Part shown: piece after piece, positions 45,831 to 53,405 of the stretch | Layout of the letters: every line of letters begins with the position of its first letter | Numbering within the stretch: position 1 is the stretch's first letter | NCBI RefSeq assembly: GCF_014596935.1 | Contig: NZ_JACVXC010000004.1 | Location: 186,001 to 250,000, forward strand | DNA from: Aestuariibaculum suncheonense | Lineage (GTDB): Bacteria; Bacteroidota; Bacteroidia; Flavobacteriales; Flavobacteriaceae | DNA: 64,000 bases | Reading direction: 5' to 3' | Translations under genes and position numbers: made by a program | Notes under the pieces: generated by a model | What the model was told of the DNA's origin: nothing | Seen by the model: only the letters and a program-made list of their open reading frames with translations | Database searches by the model: none

Positions 45831-46781
45831 TTATTCCTTTTCCCAGTTATCAGTTCGGTAATGTTCTTCCTCGCCTTCTATAATTTGAATATAACTGCGG
45901 TAACGTGAAAAGGCAATTTCATCGTTATCTAAAGCTTCTTTAACCGCACATTTAGGTTCTTTAATATGCAGACAGTTATTAAACTTGCAGTCTTGTTTTA
46001 AGGCAAAAATCTCTGGAAAATAATCACCGACTTCTTCCTTTTCCATATCAACCACGCCAAAACCTTTAATTCCCGGAGTATCGATAATTTGTCCGCCAAA
46101 ATTCAGATCGAACATTTCAGCAAAAGTTGTGGTGTGTTGCCCTTGGCTGTGTAGGGTTGATATCTCTTTCGTTTTTATATTCAATCCGGGTTCAATCGCA
46201 TTAACTAAAGTCGATTTCCCCACACCGGAGTGCCCAGAAAACATACTTACTTTATCTTTCATTAAAGCTTTTACCTTATCGACATTTTTACCCGATTTAG
46301 CAGAAACACCAATGCACTCGTACCCTATTTTTCTATAAACGTGTGCCAGGTATCTTACTTCATCTAAAGTTTCGTCATCGTATGCATCAATCTTATTAAA
46401 CAATAAAACTGTCTTCACCGAATAGGCTTCGGCTGTTACCAAAAATCGATCGATAAAGCTAGTTAATGTTGGTGGATTGTTAATGGTAATCATCAAAAAC
46501 ACCTGATCGATATTTGATGCAATAATATGCGTTTGCTTCGACAAGTTAACCGATTTACGAACTATGTAGTTTTTACGGTCATGAATTTTATGAATCACTC
46601 CCGAAACATTATTGTTATTGGTTTCTAATTCAAAATCTACATAATCGCCCACTGCAATCGGATTCGTACTTTTAATTCCTTTGATACGAAACTTACCTTT
46701 TATTCGGCAATCGTAAGTTTCACCCAATTGTGTTTTAACGGTGTACCAGCTTCCTGTAGATTTATAAACGAGTCCTGTCAT
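45831..46781 (-). CDS. rsgA: Ribosome small-subunit biogenesis GTPase RsgA
   Basis: 316 residues with the circularly permuted GTPase order: NKID (LLFNKIDAYDD) comes before the P-loop GHSGVGKST, followed by DTPGIKGFG. An N-terminal OB fold and a C-terminal zinc site (CKFNNCLHIKEPKC) complete the family layout. RsgA acts late in 30S assembly. Divergent from the exported protein at 46870. Confidence 0.97.
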   Translation of the reverse strand: MTGLVYKSTGSWYTVKTQLGETYDCRIKGKFRIKGIKSTNPIAVGDYVDFELETNNNNVSGVIHKIHDRKNYIVRKSVNLSKQTHIIASNIDQVFLMITINNPPTLTSFIDRFLVTAEAYSVKTVLLFNKIDAYDDETLDEVRYLAHVYRKIGYECIGVSAKSGKNVDKVKALMKDKVSMFSGHSGVGKSTLVNAIEPGLNIKTKEISTLHSQGQHTTTFAEMFDLNFGGQIIDTPGIKGFGVVDMEKEEVGDYFPEIFALKQDCKFNNCLHIKEPKCAVKEALDNDEIAFSRYRSYIQIIEGEEEHYRTDNWEKE

Positions 46782-46869
46782 ATCGGCTTCAAAAGTACTC
46801 TAAAAAAATTATTTTATGAGTAAGAATATCTTTATATTTAACTGTTTAACAACTTTATTCTTTTAAAAA

Positions 46870-47322
46870 ATGAAACATATTTTATTTGCCTTATTTTTTG
46901 GTTTGATATTTTCAAATGAAACTCAGGCCCAGGTGGAATACAAAGTTATCACTTCTGTTGAATCCATTGTTCCCAATGGATTAGGTCGATCTCGACTAAT
47001 ATCTTCTGTAGAGGAAAAAAATTATAAAGATTATACAACAGAACAAACTGAAGACGACAATACCAGAAATAAATCGGATCGCGGAGATATCCGTGTTAAA
47101 GATTTTGAAGAAACCAAACTTTTAAACTTTTACAATATTGGTGGTATTCGTTTTCAAAATATTGCAGCTAATGATGCTGTTTTAAGTTCCAAAATAAACA
47201 CTATGGTTCAAGAAGGATGGGAACTAGCCTTTGTAACCAGTGCTGTTGAAAGCGACAGTGGTAAAGACGACGGGCAAGGCATTTTTATAACGCGTTATAT
47301 ATTTAAAAGAAACAAACTCTAA
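46870..47322 (+). CDS. Small exported protein, DUF4177-like
   Basis: 150 residues with a signal peptide (to about residue 20, ETQAQ). The mature part starts VEYKVITSVES and ends with MVQEGWELAFVTSAVES...GIFITRYIFKR, resembling the DUF4177 pattern (YEYKVV at the start, GWELV near the end) with a charged insertion between. Function unknown. Followed 13 nt later by a lipoprotein gene and probably in one transcript with it. Confidence 0.65.
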   Translation: MKHILFALFFGLIFSNETQAQVEYKVITSVESIVPNGLGRSRLISSVEEKNYKDYTTEQTEDDNTRNKSDRGDIRVKDFEETKLLNFYNIGGIRFQNIAANDAVLSSKINTMVQEGWELAFVTSAVESDSGKDDGQGIFITRYIFKRNKL

Positions 47323-47335
47323 TTATACATTTATT

Positions 47336-48004
47336 ATGAAAAAGAACTTTTATTTTTACTCGGCTTGCATATTGTTATTCTCTATGTTATCCTGTTCCAG
47401 TGTGAATGTTTTAAACTCCTGGAAAGGCGATAACATTAGCTCTATTAAAGACCAAAATGTTTTGGTTATTGCCAGAACCAACAATACCTCTGCCCGAATT
47501 GCATTTGAAAATGAAATTGTTGAAGAACTAACAAAACGAGGTATTAAAGCTTCTCCTAGTTTCAATAAGTCTCCTGAATTTAACCCTGACAAAAAAATCA
47601 CTCAAGAAGATGAAAAGAAAATTAAATCTATCATTGAAGCTAACGGCTACGAAGGCGTTATTTTAACCGTTGTTAAAGACACACAAGAATTAACTAAAAC
47701 CGTTACCGATGGTGGTTATTATGCTGGTAGTACATACTACGGATATTATCCAAGATACTATCATGGGTTTTACGGATATTACTATCATCCCATGGCATAT
47801 TCTACTTTAGGGAATTACGTTCCAGAAACCTCAACAACCTATACCTCTAAAAACTACATTTTAGAAACCGTAATTTACAATTTAGATGAACCGGAAGACA
47901 AACAACTTATTGGCGTTGTAACTTCAAAAATTGAAGATCCATCTGATTTGTCTTCAGCTTCTAAACAATATGTGCAAGCGATTGTTAAAAGCTTCGACAA
48001 ATAA
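47336..48004 (+). CDS. Putative lipoprotein of unknown function
   Basis: 222 residues. The signal peptide ends in a lipobox (SMLSC, Cys20). The mature protein has an alpha/beta part (NVLVIARTNNTSARIAFENEI, ITQEDEKKIKSIIEANGYEGVIL), a Tyr/Gly-rich loop (about 125-160) and a C-terminal region ending VQAIVKSFDK. The general pattern resembles DUF4136-like lipoproteins, without a firm match. It ends at a shared bidirectional terminator. Confidence 0.65.
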   Translation: MKKNFYFYSACILLFSMLSCSSVNVLNSWKGDNISSIKDQNVLVIARTNNTSARIAFENEIVEELTKRGIKASPSFNKSPEFNPDKKITQEDEKKIKSIIEANGYEGVILTVVKDTQELTKTVTDGGYYAGSTYYGYYPRYYHGFYGYYYHPMAYSTLGNYVPETSTTYTSKNYILETVIYNLDEPEDKQLIGVVTSKIEDPSDLSSASKQYVQAIVKSFDK

Positions 48005-48022
48005 TAAAAAAATATTGATAAT

Positions 48023-48052
48023 AAAAAAGGCTCGCAAAATGCGAGCCTTTTT
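48023..48052. terminator. Bidirectional terminator between the lipoprotein gene and the Phe/Tyr operon
   Basis: 12-bp arms AAAAAGGCTCGC / GCGAGCCTTTTT with a 5-nt loop, T runs on both strands, placed between two convergent genes. Confidence 0.92.
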
Positions 48053-48057
48053 CTATG

Positions 48058-49140
48058 TTATCCGTTAAGGATTTTTTCCTGATGATTAATCGATTCCTGA
48101 TGAATCGCTTTAAACATTTTCAAGATGAACTCTTCACTTAATCCATGAGCTTCTCCTTCTAATACCATTTTTCCTAAAATCTCATTCCAACGTTTCGACT
48201 GTAACACTGCAACATTCTTTTGTTTCTTAAGTGTACCAATACCATCGGCTACTTTCATACGTTTTCCTAATAAATCGATAATTTGATTATCAATTACATC
48301 AATTTGTGCTCTTAAATTGTCGAGAGATTTAGTGTATTCTGCTTCAGAATCGGTTTCTTTTCTAATTTTTAAATCTTTCATAATTTGCACTAAGGTTTTT
48401 GGTGTTACCTGTTGCGCTGCATCACTCCATGCATTATCCGGATCGTAATGGGTTTCAATCATTAAACCATCGAAATTTAAATCTAATGCCGATTGAGACA
48501 CATCGAAAATCATATCACGTTTTCCGGTAATATGCGACGGATCGTTAATTAATGGAATATCCGGATATTTATTTTGAAAATCGATAGCTAACTGCCACTC
48601 TGGATTATTTCTGTACTTTGTTTTTTCGTAAGTAGAGAATCCACGGTGAATTGCTCCAATATTTTTAACTCCTGCATTGTAAATACGCTCGATACCGCCT
48701 AACCATAAAGCTAAATCTGGGTTTACCGGGTTTTTAACCAATACCGGTTTATCTGTTCCTTCTAAGGCATCTGCAATTTCCTGCATGATGAATGGACTAA
48801 CCGTAGAACGAGCTCCAATCCATAATAAATCAATATCATGCTCTAAAGCTAATTTTACATGGGCCGCATTAGCAACTTCGGTACATACTTTCATACCGGT
48901 TTCTGCTTTTACTTTTTGCAACCATTTTAAACCTAACGCTCCTACTCCTTCAAACATACCCGGACGCGTTCTTGGTTTCCAAATACCTGCTCTAAAATAA
49001 CTTACATCAGTATCTTTTAGCTCGTGAGCTATTTTTAATACTTGTTCTTCGGTTTCAGCACTACATGGTCCTGCAATTACTAACGGATGACTTAACTGTA
49101 AATCATCTAACCAGGTTCTCATTTCTTTTTTGTTTTCCAT
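48058..49140 (-). CDS. Bifunctional DAHP synthase / chorismate mutase
   Basis: 360 residues. The N-terminal part (about 1-265) is a class I-beta type DAHP synthase (VIAGPCSAETEEQVL, FRAGIWKPRTRPGMFEG, PLINDPSHITGKRD). The C-terminal part (about 270-355) is an AroQ chorismate mutase (LRAQIDVIDNQIIDLLGKRMKVADGIGTLK). It thus joins the first shikimate step to the first Phe/Tyr step; the mutase domain may confer prephenate feedback, as in related fusions (inference). Last gene of the pheA operon, ended by the terminator at 48023. Confidence 0.93.
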   Translation of the reverse strand: MENKKEMRTWLDDLQLSHPLVIAGPCSAETEEQVLKIAHELKDTDVSYFRAGIWKPRTRPGMFEGVGALGLKWLQKVKAETGMKVCTEVANAAHVKLALEHDIDLLWIGARSTVSPFIMQEIADALEGTDKPVLVKNPVNPDLALWLGGIERIYNAGVKNIGAIHRGFSTYEKTKYRNNPEWQLAIDFQNKYPDIPLINDPSHITGKRDMIFDVSQSALDLNFDGLMIETHYDPDNAWSDAAQQVTPKTLVQIMKDLKIRKETDSEAEYTKSLDNLRAQIDVIDNQIIDLLGKRMKVADGIGTLKKQKNVAVLQSKRWNEILGKMVLEGEAHGLSEEFILKMFKAIHQESINHQEKILNG

Positions 49141-49228
49141 TTTTGTTTAATTTACCTAAAATCTACTAAATGTGATGGCTCACACGGGTTCAATTTACTT
49201 TACTAACATTATTCTTAATTCGTTTTAG

Positions 49229-50080
49229 TTAATTTATACCGTTAAGTATATCTTTTATGTGATTGGTTTGTTTCATTTCATTAAAAATAGCCTCAAAATC
49301 GTCACCTTTCATCAGGTCTTTAAAGTGTGTGAGGTTATTGATGTATTCTTCTAATGTTTCAATAACATTGTCTTTATTTTGCTTAAAAATAGGTGTCCAC
49401 ATTTCTGGCGAACTTTTTGCCAGACGCACTGTTGAAGCGAATCCACTGCCCGCCATATCAAAAATATCGCGTTCATTCTTCTCCTTTTCAATAACCGTTT
49501 TCCCTAACATGAATGAACTAATGTGTGACAAATGCGACACATAAGCAATATGTTTATCGTGTGCTTCAGGATTCATATAGCGAATACGCATTCCGATATC
49601 GGTAAACAGCTTTAACGCTTTTTCCTGAAGTTTGAAAGTGGTTTTCTCTACCTCACAAACAATATTGGTTTTACCCACAAAAAGTCCTTCAATAGCAGCA
49701 CTTGGTCCGGAATACTCAGTTCCAGCGATAGGATGCATTGCTAAGAAATTACGGCGTTTTGGATGGTTTTCAACCACTTTACAAATGTCTAATTTTGTTG
49801 ATCCCACATCCACTACCAGTCCGTTATCTGAAATATTATCTAAAACCGTTGGTAAAATTTTAACGGTTGCATCTACAGGAATCGATACAATAACCAAATC
49901 GGCTTGACCTAAATCCTCTAAAGTTGCTTTTTTATCTATAAGCTTAAGTGCTAAAGCTTCATCTAAGGTATTGTCGTTTCTACCAATACCGTGAATAACC
50001 ACCTCTGGATTATTCTTTTTGATATCGATAGCCAGACTACCTCCTATTAAACCTACCCCTATTACGTATATATTATTCAT
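49229..50080 (-). CDS. tyrA: Prephenate dehydrogenase
   Basis: 283 residues. A Rossmann NAD(P) site opens the protein (IYVIGVGLIGGSLAIDI). Substrate-domain residues include AMHPIAGTEYSGPSAA and HIAYVSHLSHISSFML, with the catalytic His in the HPIAGTE stretch. It oxidises prephenate to 4-hydroxyphenylpyruvate on the way to Tyr. No ACT domain follows. Third gene of the operon; the next gene upstream ends 2 nt before its start. Confidence 0.95.
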   Translation of the reverse strand: MNNIYVIGVGLIGGSLAIDIKKNNPEVVIHGIGRNDNTLDEALALKLIDKKATLEDLGQADLVIVSIPVDATVKILPTVLDNISDNGLVVDVGSTKLDICKVVENHPKRRNFLAMHPIAGTEYSGPSAAIEGLFVGKTNIVCEVEKTTFKLQEKALKLFTDIGMRIRYMNPEAHDKHIAYVSHLSHISSFMLGKTVIEKEKNERDIFDMAGSGFASTVRLAKSSPEMWTPIFKQNKDNVIETLEEYINNLTHFKDLMKGDDFEAIFNEMKQTNHIKDILNGIN

Positions 50081-50082
50081 TT

Positions 50083-51228
50083 TTATTTAAATCTTGCAAT
50101 GGCTTCTTCTAAATCTTCTGTCGATCCACATAACGAAAACCTAATATACCCTTCACCTTTAGTTCCGAAAATGGTTCCCGGGGTAATGAACAAATGATTT
50201 TCTTTTAACACTTTATCAATAAATTGCTCAGCCTCGATGCCTTCTGCTAATTTTGCCCAAACAAATAATCCTACGGCATTTTTGTCGTAAGTACAGTTTA
50301 AAGCATCAGCTAATTGCCATACCAAATCGCGACGTTTTTTATAGACACTATTAAGCGTACTAAACCACATATCGGTACATTTTAAAGCTTCAATAGCCCC
50401 CTTTTGAATGCCATAAAACATTCCGGAATCCATATTACTTTTCACCTTAAGTACATTACTTATATGTTGCCCATCGCCAACAACCATCCCTACACGCCAT
50501 CCGGCCATATTGAAGGTTTTACTTAATGAATTCAATTCCAGACAAACCTCTTTAGCGCCTTCAACACTTAAAATACTTCTTGGGTCGTCGTTTAATATGA
50601 AGGTATACGGATTATCATTCACAATTAAAATATTGTGCTTTTTACCAAAAGCTACTAAATCTTTATATACCGATGCACTTGGAACAGCTCCCGTTGGCAT
50701 ATGCGGATAGTTAACCCACATAATTTTCACCTTGCTTAAATCCTGCTTTTCTAAAGCTTCGAAATCAGGTTGCCAGTTATTTGCGGCATCCAATTCATAA
50801 AACATAGGCTCCGCTCCTACCAACTTGGTTACCGACTGGTAAGTTGGATATCCCGGATTAGGAATTAAAGCCGCATCGCCTTCATTCAAATATGCCATAG
50901 AAATATGCATAATCCCTTCCTTACTTCCCATTAATGGCAATACTTCGATTAACGGACTTAAGCTTACTTTAAAATGAGTTTTATAAAAACTACAAATCGC
51001 TTCTCTTAATTCTGGCAAGCCTTGATAACTCTGATATTTGTGAGCCACCGGACTTGAAAATCCCTCAACCAACGCATCAATTACCTTTTGAGGTGGTTGT
51101 AAATCAGGACTTCCAATACCTAAATTAATTATTGGTTTTCCACTTGCTATAAGTGCACTAACTTCTCTTAATTTTTTTGAGAAGTAGTATTCTTCTACAG
51201 TTTGCAATCTGTTAGCAACTTCAATCAT
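50083..51228 (-). CDS. PLP-dependent aminotransferase of the aromatic pathway
   Basis: 381 residues, fold-type I aminotransferase class I/II. The PLP lysine is in ELNSLSKTFNMAGWRVGM; other marks are INLGIGSPDLQPP, LIPNPGYPTY and MWVNYPHMPTGA. Placed between pheA and tyrA, it most likely transaminates phenylpyruvate and hydroxyphenylpyruvate (or prephenate). Its start overlaps the pheA stop by 4 nt. Substrate range is inferred from context only. Confidence 0.92.
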   Translation of the reverse strand: MIEVANRLQTVEEYYFSKKLREVSALIASGKPIINLGIGSPDLQPPQKVIDALVEGFSSPVAHKYQSYQGLPELREAICSFYKTHFKVSLSPLIEVLPLMGSKEGIMHISMAYLNEGDAALIPNPGYPTYQSVTKLVGAEPMFYELDAANNWQPDFEALEKQDLSKVKIMWVNYPHMPTGAVPSASVYKDLVAFGKKHNILIVNDNPYTFILNDDPRSILSVEGAKEVCLELNSLSKTFNMAGWRVGMVVGDGQHISNVLKVKSNMDSGMFYGIQKGAIEALKCTDMWFSTLNSVYKKRRDLVWQLADALNCTYDKNAVGLFVWAKLAEGIEAEQFIDKVLKENHLFITPGTIFGTKGEGYIRFSLCGSTEDLEEAIARFK

Positions 51229-52052
51229 ACTTTTGCTTTTTTATATTCCCCAAGCACTTTAAATCCATGTGCCATTATACTTATTATCGATTTTGCCTTT
51301 TTAAAATCTTCGTAGGTATCGAATGTTACATCTACGAAAAAGGCATATTTCCAAGGTGTTTCAACAATTGGTAGGGACTGTATTTTAGTTAAATTCAACT
51401 TACAGTCGCTCATCACGTTCAATATTGCTGCCAAACTTCCGCGTTTATGATCGGCCTCAAACTTTACTGAAGCTTTACTGATGTTAGCTTCTTCAACTTC
51501 CGAATTATTACGTTTAACAATAACAAATCGGGTTTCATTGTGCTGAATGGTTTGAATACTTTTCGCCAGAATGTCTAACTCAAACAATTCGGCAGCCATT
51601 ACACTAGCAATGGCAGCAATACCTTTTAATTTATGTTTTTGTATACGCTGCGCTACTTCGGCGGTATCTTTATCTTCAACCAATTTAATATGTGGATGCA
51701 GTTTAAAAAACTCCTTACACTGCAACAACGCCATAGGATGCGAGTATACTTCCTTAATTTCTTTGATACTCTGCCCTGGCACTGCCAGTAAATTATGCTG
51801 AATATCTAGATAATGTTCTCCTACTATGTGTAAACCATATTTATCGATTAACGCATAATTAGGAATAATAGAACCGGCTATAGAATTTTCTAAAGCCATA
51901 ATTGCGGCATCGCATTCCCTGGTTATAAGAGAATCTACCACCTGATCGAATGTTAAGCATTCAATCACTTCAACCGGTTTTTCAAAAAATTGTTGTGACA
52001 CAATATGATGAAAAGAACCAAGTACACCTTGTATTGCAACTGTATTTATCAT
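51225..52052 (-). CDS. pheA: Prephenate dehydratase
   Basis: About 275 residues from ATG 52052; the frame extends two codons to a TTG, but that lies at the end of the terminator T run. The dehydratase domain starts VAIQGVLGSFHHIVS and has the catalytic-loop Thr in NETRFVIV. A C-terminal ACT domain (KRGSLAAILNVMSDCKLNLTKIQSLPI) suggests Phe feedback. It converts prephenate to phenylpyruvate. First structural gene of the operon, directly behind an attenuator-type terminator and an aromatic leader peptide. Confidence 0.95.
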   Translation of the reverse strand: MINTVAIQGVLGSFHHIVSQQFFEKPVEVIECLTFDQVVDSLITRECDAAIMALENSIAGSIIPNYALIDKYGLHIVGEHYLDIQHNLLAVPGQSIKEIKEVYSHPMALLQCKEFFKLHPHIKLVEDKDTAEVAQRIQKHKLKGIAAIASVMAAELFELDILAKSIQTIQHNETRFVIVKRNNSEVEEANISKASVKFEADHKRGSLAAILNVMSDCKLNLTKIQSLPIVETPWKYAFFVDVTFDTYEDFKKAKSIISIMAHGFKVLGEYKKAKV

Positions 52053-52056
52053 GTAC

Positions 52057-52085
52057 AAAAAAAGTCCCGATTTACACCGAGACTT
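52057..52085 (-). terminator. Attenuator terminator immediately upstream of pheA
   Basis: On the minus strand AAGTCTCG (52085-52078) pairs with CGGGACTT (52069-52062), one G-U wobble, 8-nt loop, followed directly by a T run that ends 4 nt before the pheA ATG. No minus-strand gene other than the leader ORF lies upstream, so a terminator here makes sense only as an attenuator. Confidence 0.85.
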
Positions 52086-52128
52086 ATATCTTAAATTTAT
52101 CTTATAAATTATACATACTATGCCTCGT
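52078..52128 (-). promoter_or_regulatory. Possible antiterminator pairing in the pheA leader
   Basis: CGAGGC at the end of the leader ORF (52128-52123 on the minus strand) can pair with GTCTCG (52083-52078), the 5' arm of the terminator, over 6 bp with one G-U wobble. A ribosome that finishes the leader ORF would cover the upstream strand, so the two structures compete. Confidence 0.6.
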
Positions 52129-52192
52129 TCCTCTTGCTAAAAAAGAAATAAAACCAAAAGCTAAAATATGTATAATATACTGTTGTTGTCAT
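52118..52192 (-). CDS. Aromatic-rich leader peptide of the pheA operon (24 residues)
   Basis: ATG at 52192, TAG ending at 52118. The peptide starts MTTT and then reads VYYTYFSFWFYFFF before SKRNEA. Residues 6-18 include 4 Tyr, 6 Phe and 1 Trp, that is 11 of 13. No other gene is in this minus-strand interval, and the ORF is followed about 33 nt later by a terminator that ends next to pheA. This is the layout of enterobacterial pheL/trpL leaders: a ribosome stalling at Tyr/Phe codons when charged tRNA is short would prevent termination. There is no clear Shine-Dalgarno, as usual in this phylum. Not conserved-sequence tested; the call rests on codon content and position. Confidence 0.85.
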   Translation of the reverse strand: MTTTVYYTYFSFWFYFFFSKRNEA

Positions 52193-52313
52193 AATTACAT
52201 CGCTAATGTAAATAATATTTTAAGAAATCAAAACACTAAAAAACCTTTTTTTATGGTATCGATAAAAGTTTTAAAGATTTTACAGCAAAACTCACTTTAT
52301 GTTAGATAATCAT

Positions 52314-52321
52314 TATTTTTG
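52314..52321 (+). promoter_or_regulatory. Probable -7 element for gldA
   Basis: TATTTTTG matches TAnnTTTG exactly, 19 nt upstream of the gldA ATG. No well-spaced -33 TTTG is visible, so confidence is moderate. Confidence 0.4.
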
Positions 52322-52339
52322 AACAAATATTTTCTTAAT

Positions 52340-53233
52340 ATGTCTATAGAGGTTTCGGGTATTACAAAGCTTTACGGCAACCAAAAAGCGCTGAATAACA
52401 TATCGTTTAAAATAGAAAAACCAGAAGTAGTTGGTTTTCTAGGGCCTAACGGTGCCGGAAAATCGACTATGATGAAAATCTTAACCACTTACTTGAATCC
52501 GAATGAAGGTGAAGCAAAAGTAAACGGTTTTGATGTAAACCTAGAAAAACAACAGGTACAACGAAGTGTCGGATACCTACCAGAACACAACCCGTTGTAC
52601 TTAGACCTATATATTAAGGAATATTTAGCCTTTAATGCTAATATATATAGTGTAGATAAAAAACGTATTGACGAGGTTATCGAACTTACCGGATTAACAC
52701 CTGAAGCTCATAAAAAAATTGGTCAGCTATCTAAAGGTTACCGTCAGCGTGTTGGTTTAGCAAATGCTCTTTTGCACGATCCGGATGTTTTAATTTTAGA
52801 CGAGCCTACAACCGGACTTGATCCTAATCAACTAATCGACATCAGAACCCTGATTAAAAGCATTGGTAAAACCAAAACCATTTTCCTATCTACTCATATT
52901 ATGCAGGAAGTAGAAGCCATGTGTGATCGTGTCATTATTATTAATAAAGGTGAAATTGTTGCCAATAAAAAACTGAAAGACCTTCGCGACGAAAAACAAC
53001 AAGTGGTTGTTGTAGAATTTGACTATCGTGTGGAAGATGCTTTTCTTCTAAAATTACCAAAAGTAGAACAAGTGGTGAATACTCATGACTTCGTTTATGA
53101 AATTACCTTTACCACAAGTCAGGATATGCGTTCGCATGTTTTCGACTTTGCTCACGACAATCAATTAAAGATTTTACAACTCAACCAAAAAAATAGTAGT
53201 CTGGAACATTTATTCAGAGACTTGACAAAGTAA
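52340..53233 (+). CDS. gldA: Gliding motility ABC transporter ATP-binding protein GldA
   Basis: About 297 residues from the ATG at 52340 (a TTG 21 nt upstream extends the frame but is unlikely). Walker A GPNGAGKST, signature LSKGYRQRVGLANALL, Walker B VLILDEPTTGLD and the H-loop LSTHIMQE are complete. It closely follows the GldA pattern (start MSIEVSGITKLYGNQKALNNISF). GldA works with the membrane proteins GldF and GldG, which are not in this window. In Flavobacterium johnsoniae this transporter contributes to gliding. Stands alone between the Phe/Tyr leader and pta. Confidence 0.93.
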   Translation: MSIEVSGITKLYGNQKALNNISFKIEKPEVVGFLGPNGAGKSTMMKILTTYLNPNEGEAKVNGFDVNLEKQQVQRSVGYLPEHNPLYLDLYIKEYLAFNANIYSVDKKRIDEVIELTGLTPEAHKKIGQLSKGYRQRVGLANALLHDPDVLILDEPTTGLDPNQLIDIRTLIKSIGKTKTIFLSTHIMQEVEAMCDRVIIINKGEIVANKKLKDLRDEKQQVVVVEFDYRVEDAFLLKLPKVEQVVNTHDFVYEITFTTSQDMRSHVFDFAHDNQLKILQLNQKNSSLEHLFRDLTK

Positions 53234-53302
53234 TACTTAGGATTTGTATTTTCCTTAAAAAATCATAAATTACTAATGCTTATTTAACCATTAAATGAAA
53301 GC

Positions 53303-53316
53303 ATGACAAATGTCAT
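53303..53316. promoter_or_regulatory. Perfect palindrome at the pta promoter
   Basis: ATGACA-AA-TGTCAT, overlapping the start of the TTTG -33 element. It is close to the miaB repeat, with a 2-nt instead of a 3-nt centre. Confidence 0.6.
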
Positions 53317-53345
53317 TTGTATTAAAATTTTTGACACTAATTTTG
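53316..53345 (+). promoter_or_regulatory. Sigma-A promoter for pta-ackA
   Basis: TTTG (53316-53319), 18-nt spacer, TAATTTTG (53338-53345), about 60 nt upstream of pta. A TTGACAC-N5-TTGCA sequence (53331-53347) overlaps it and resembles a sigma-54 site, but one of the two key G residues is A. Confidence 0.65.
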
Positions 53346-53405
53346 CATAAGCTTATCAATAAGTATAAGTAACAACTTGATTTTACGAACAAAAACACAT
53401 ACACC

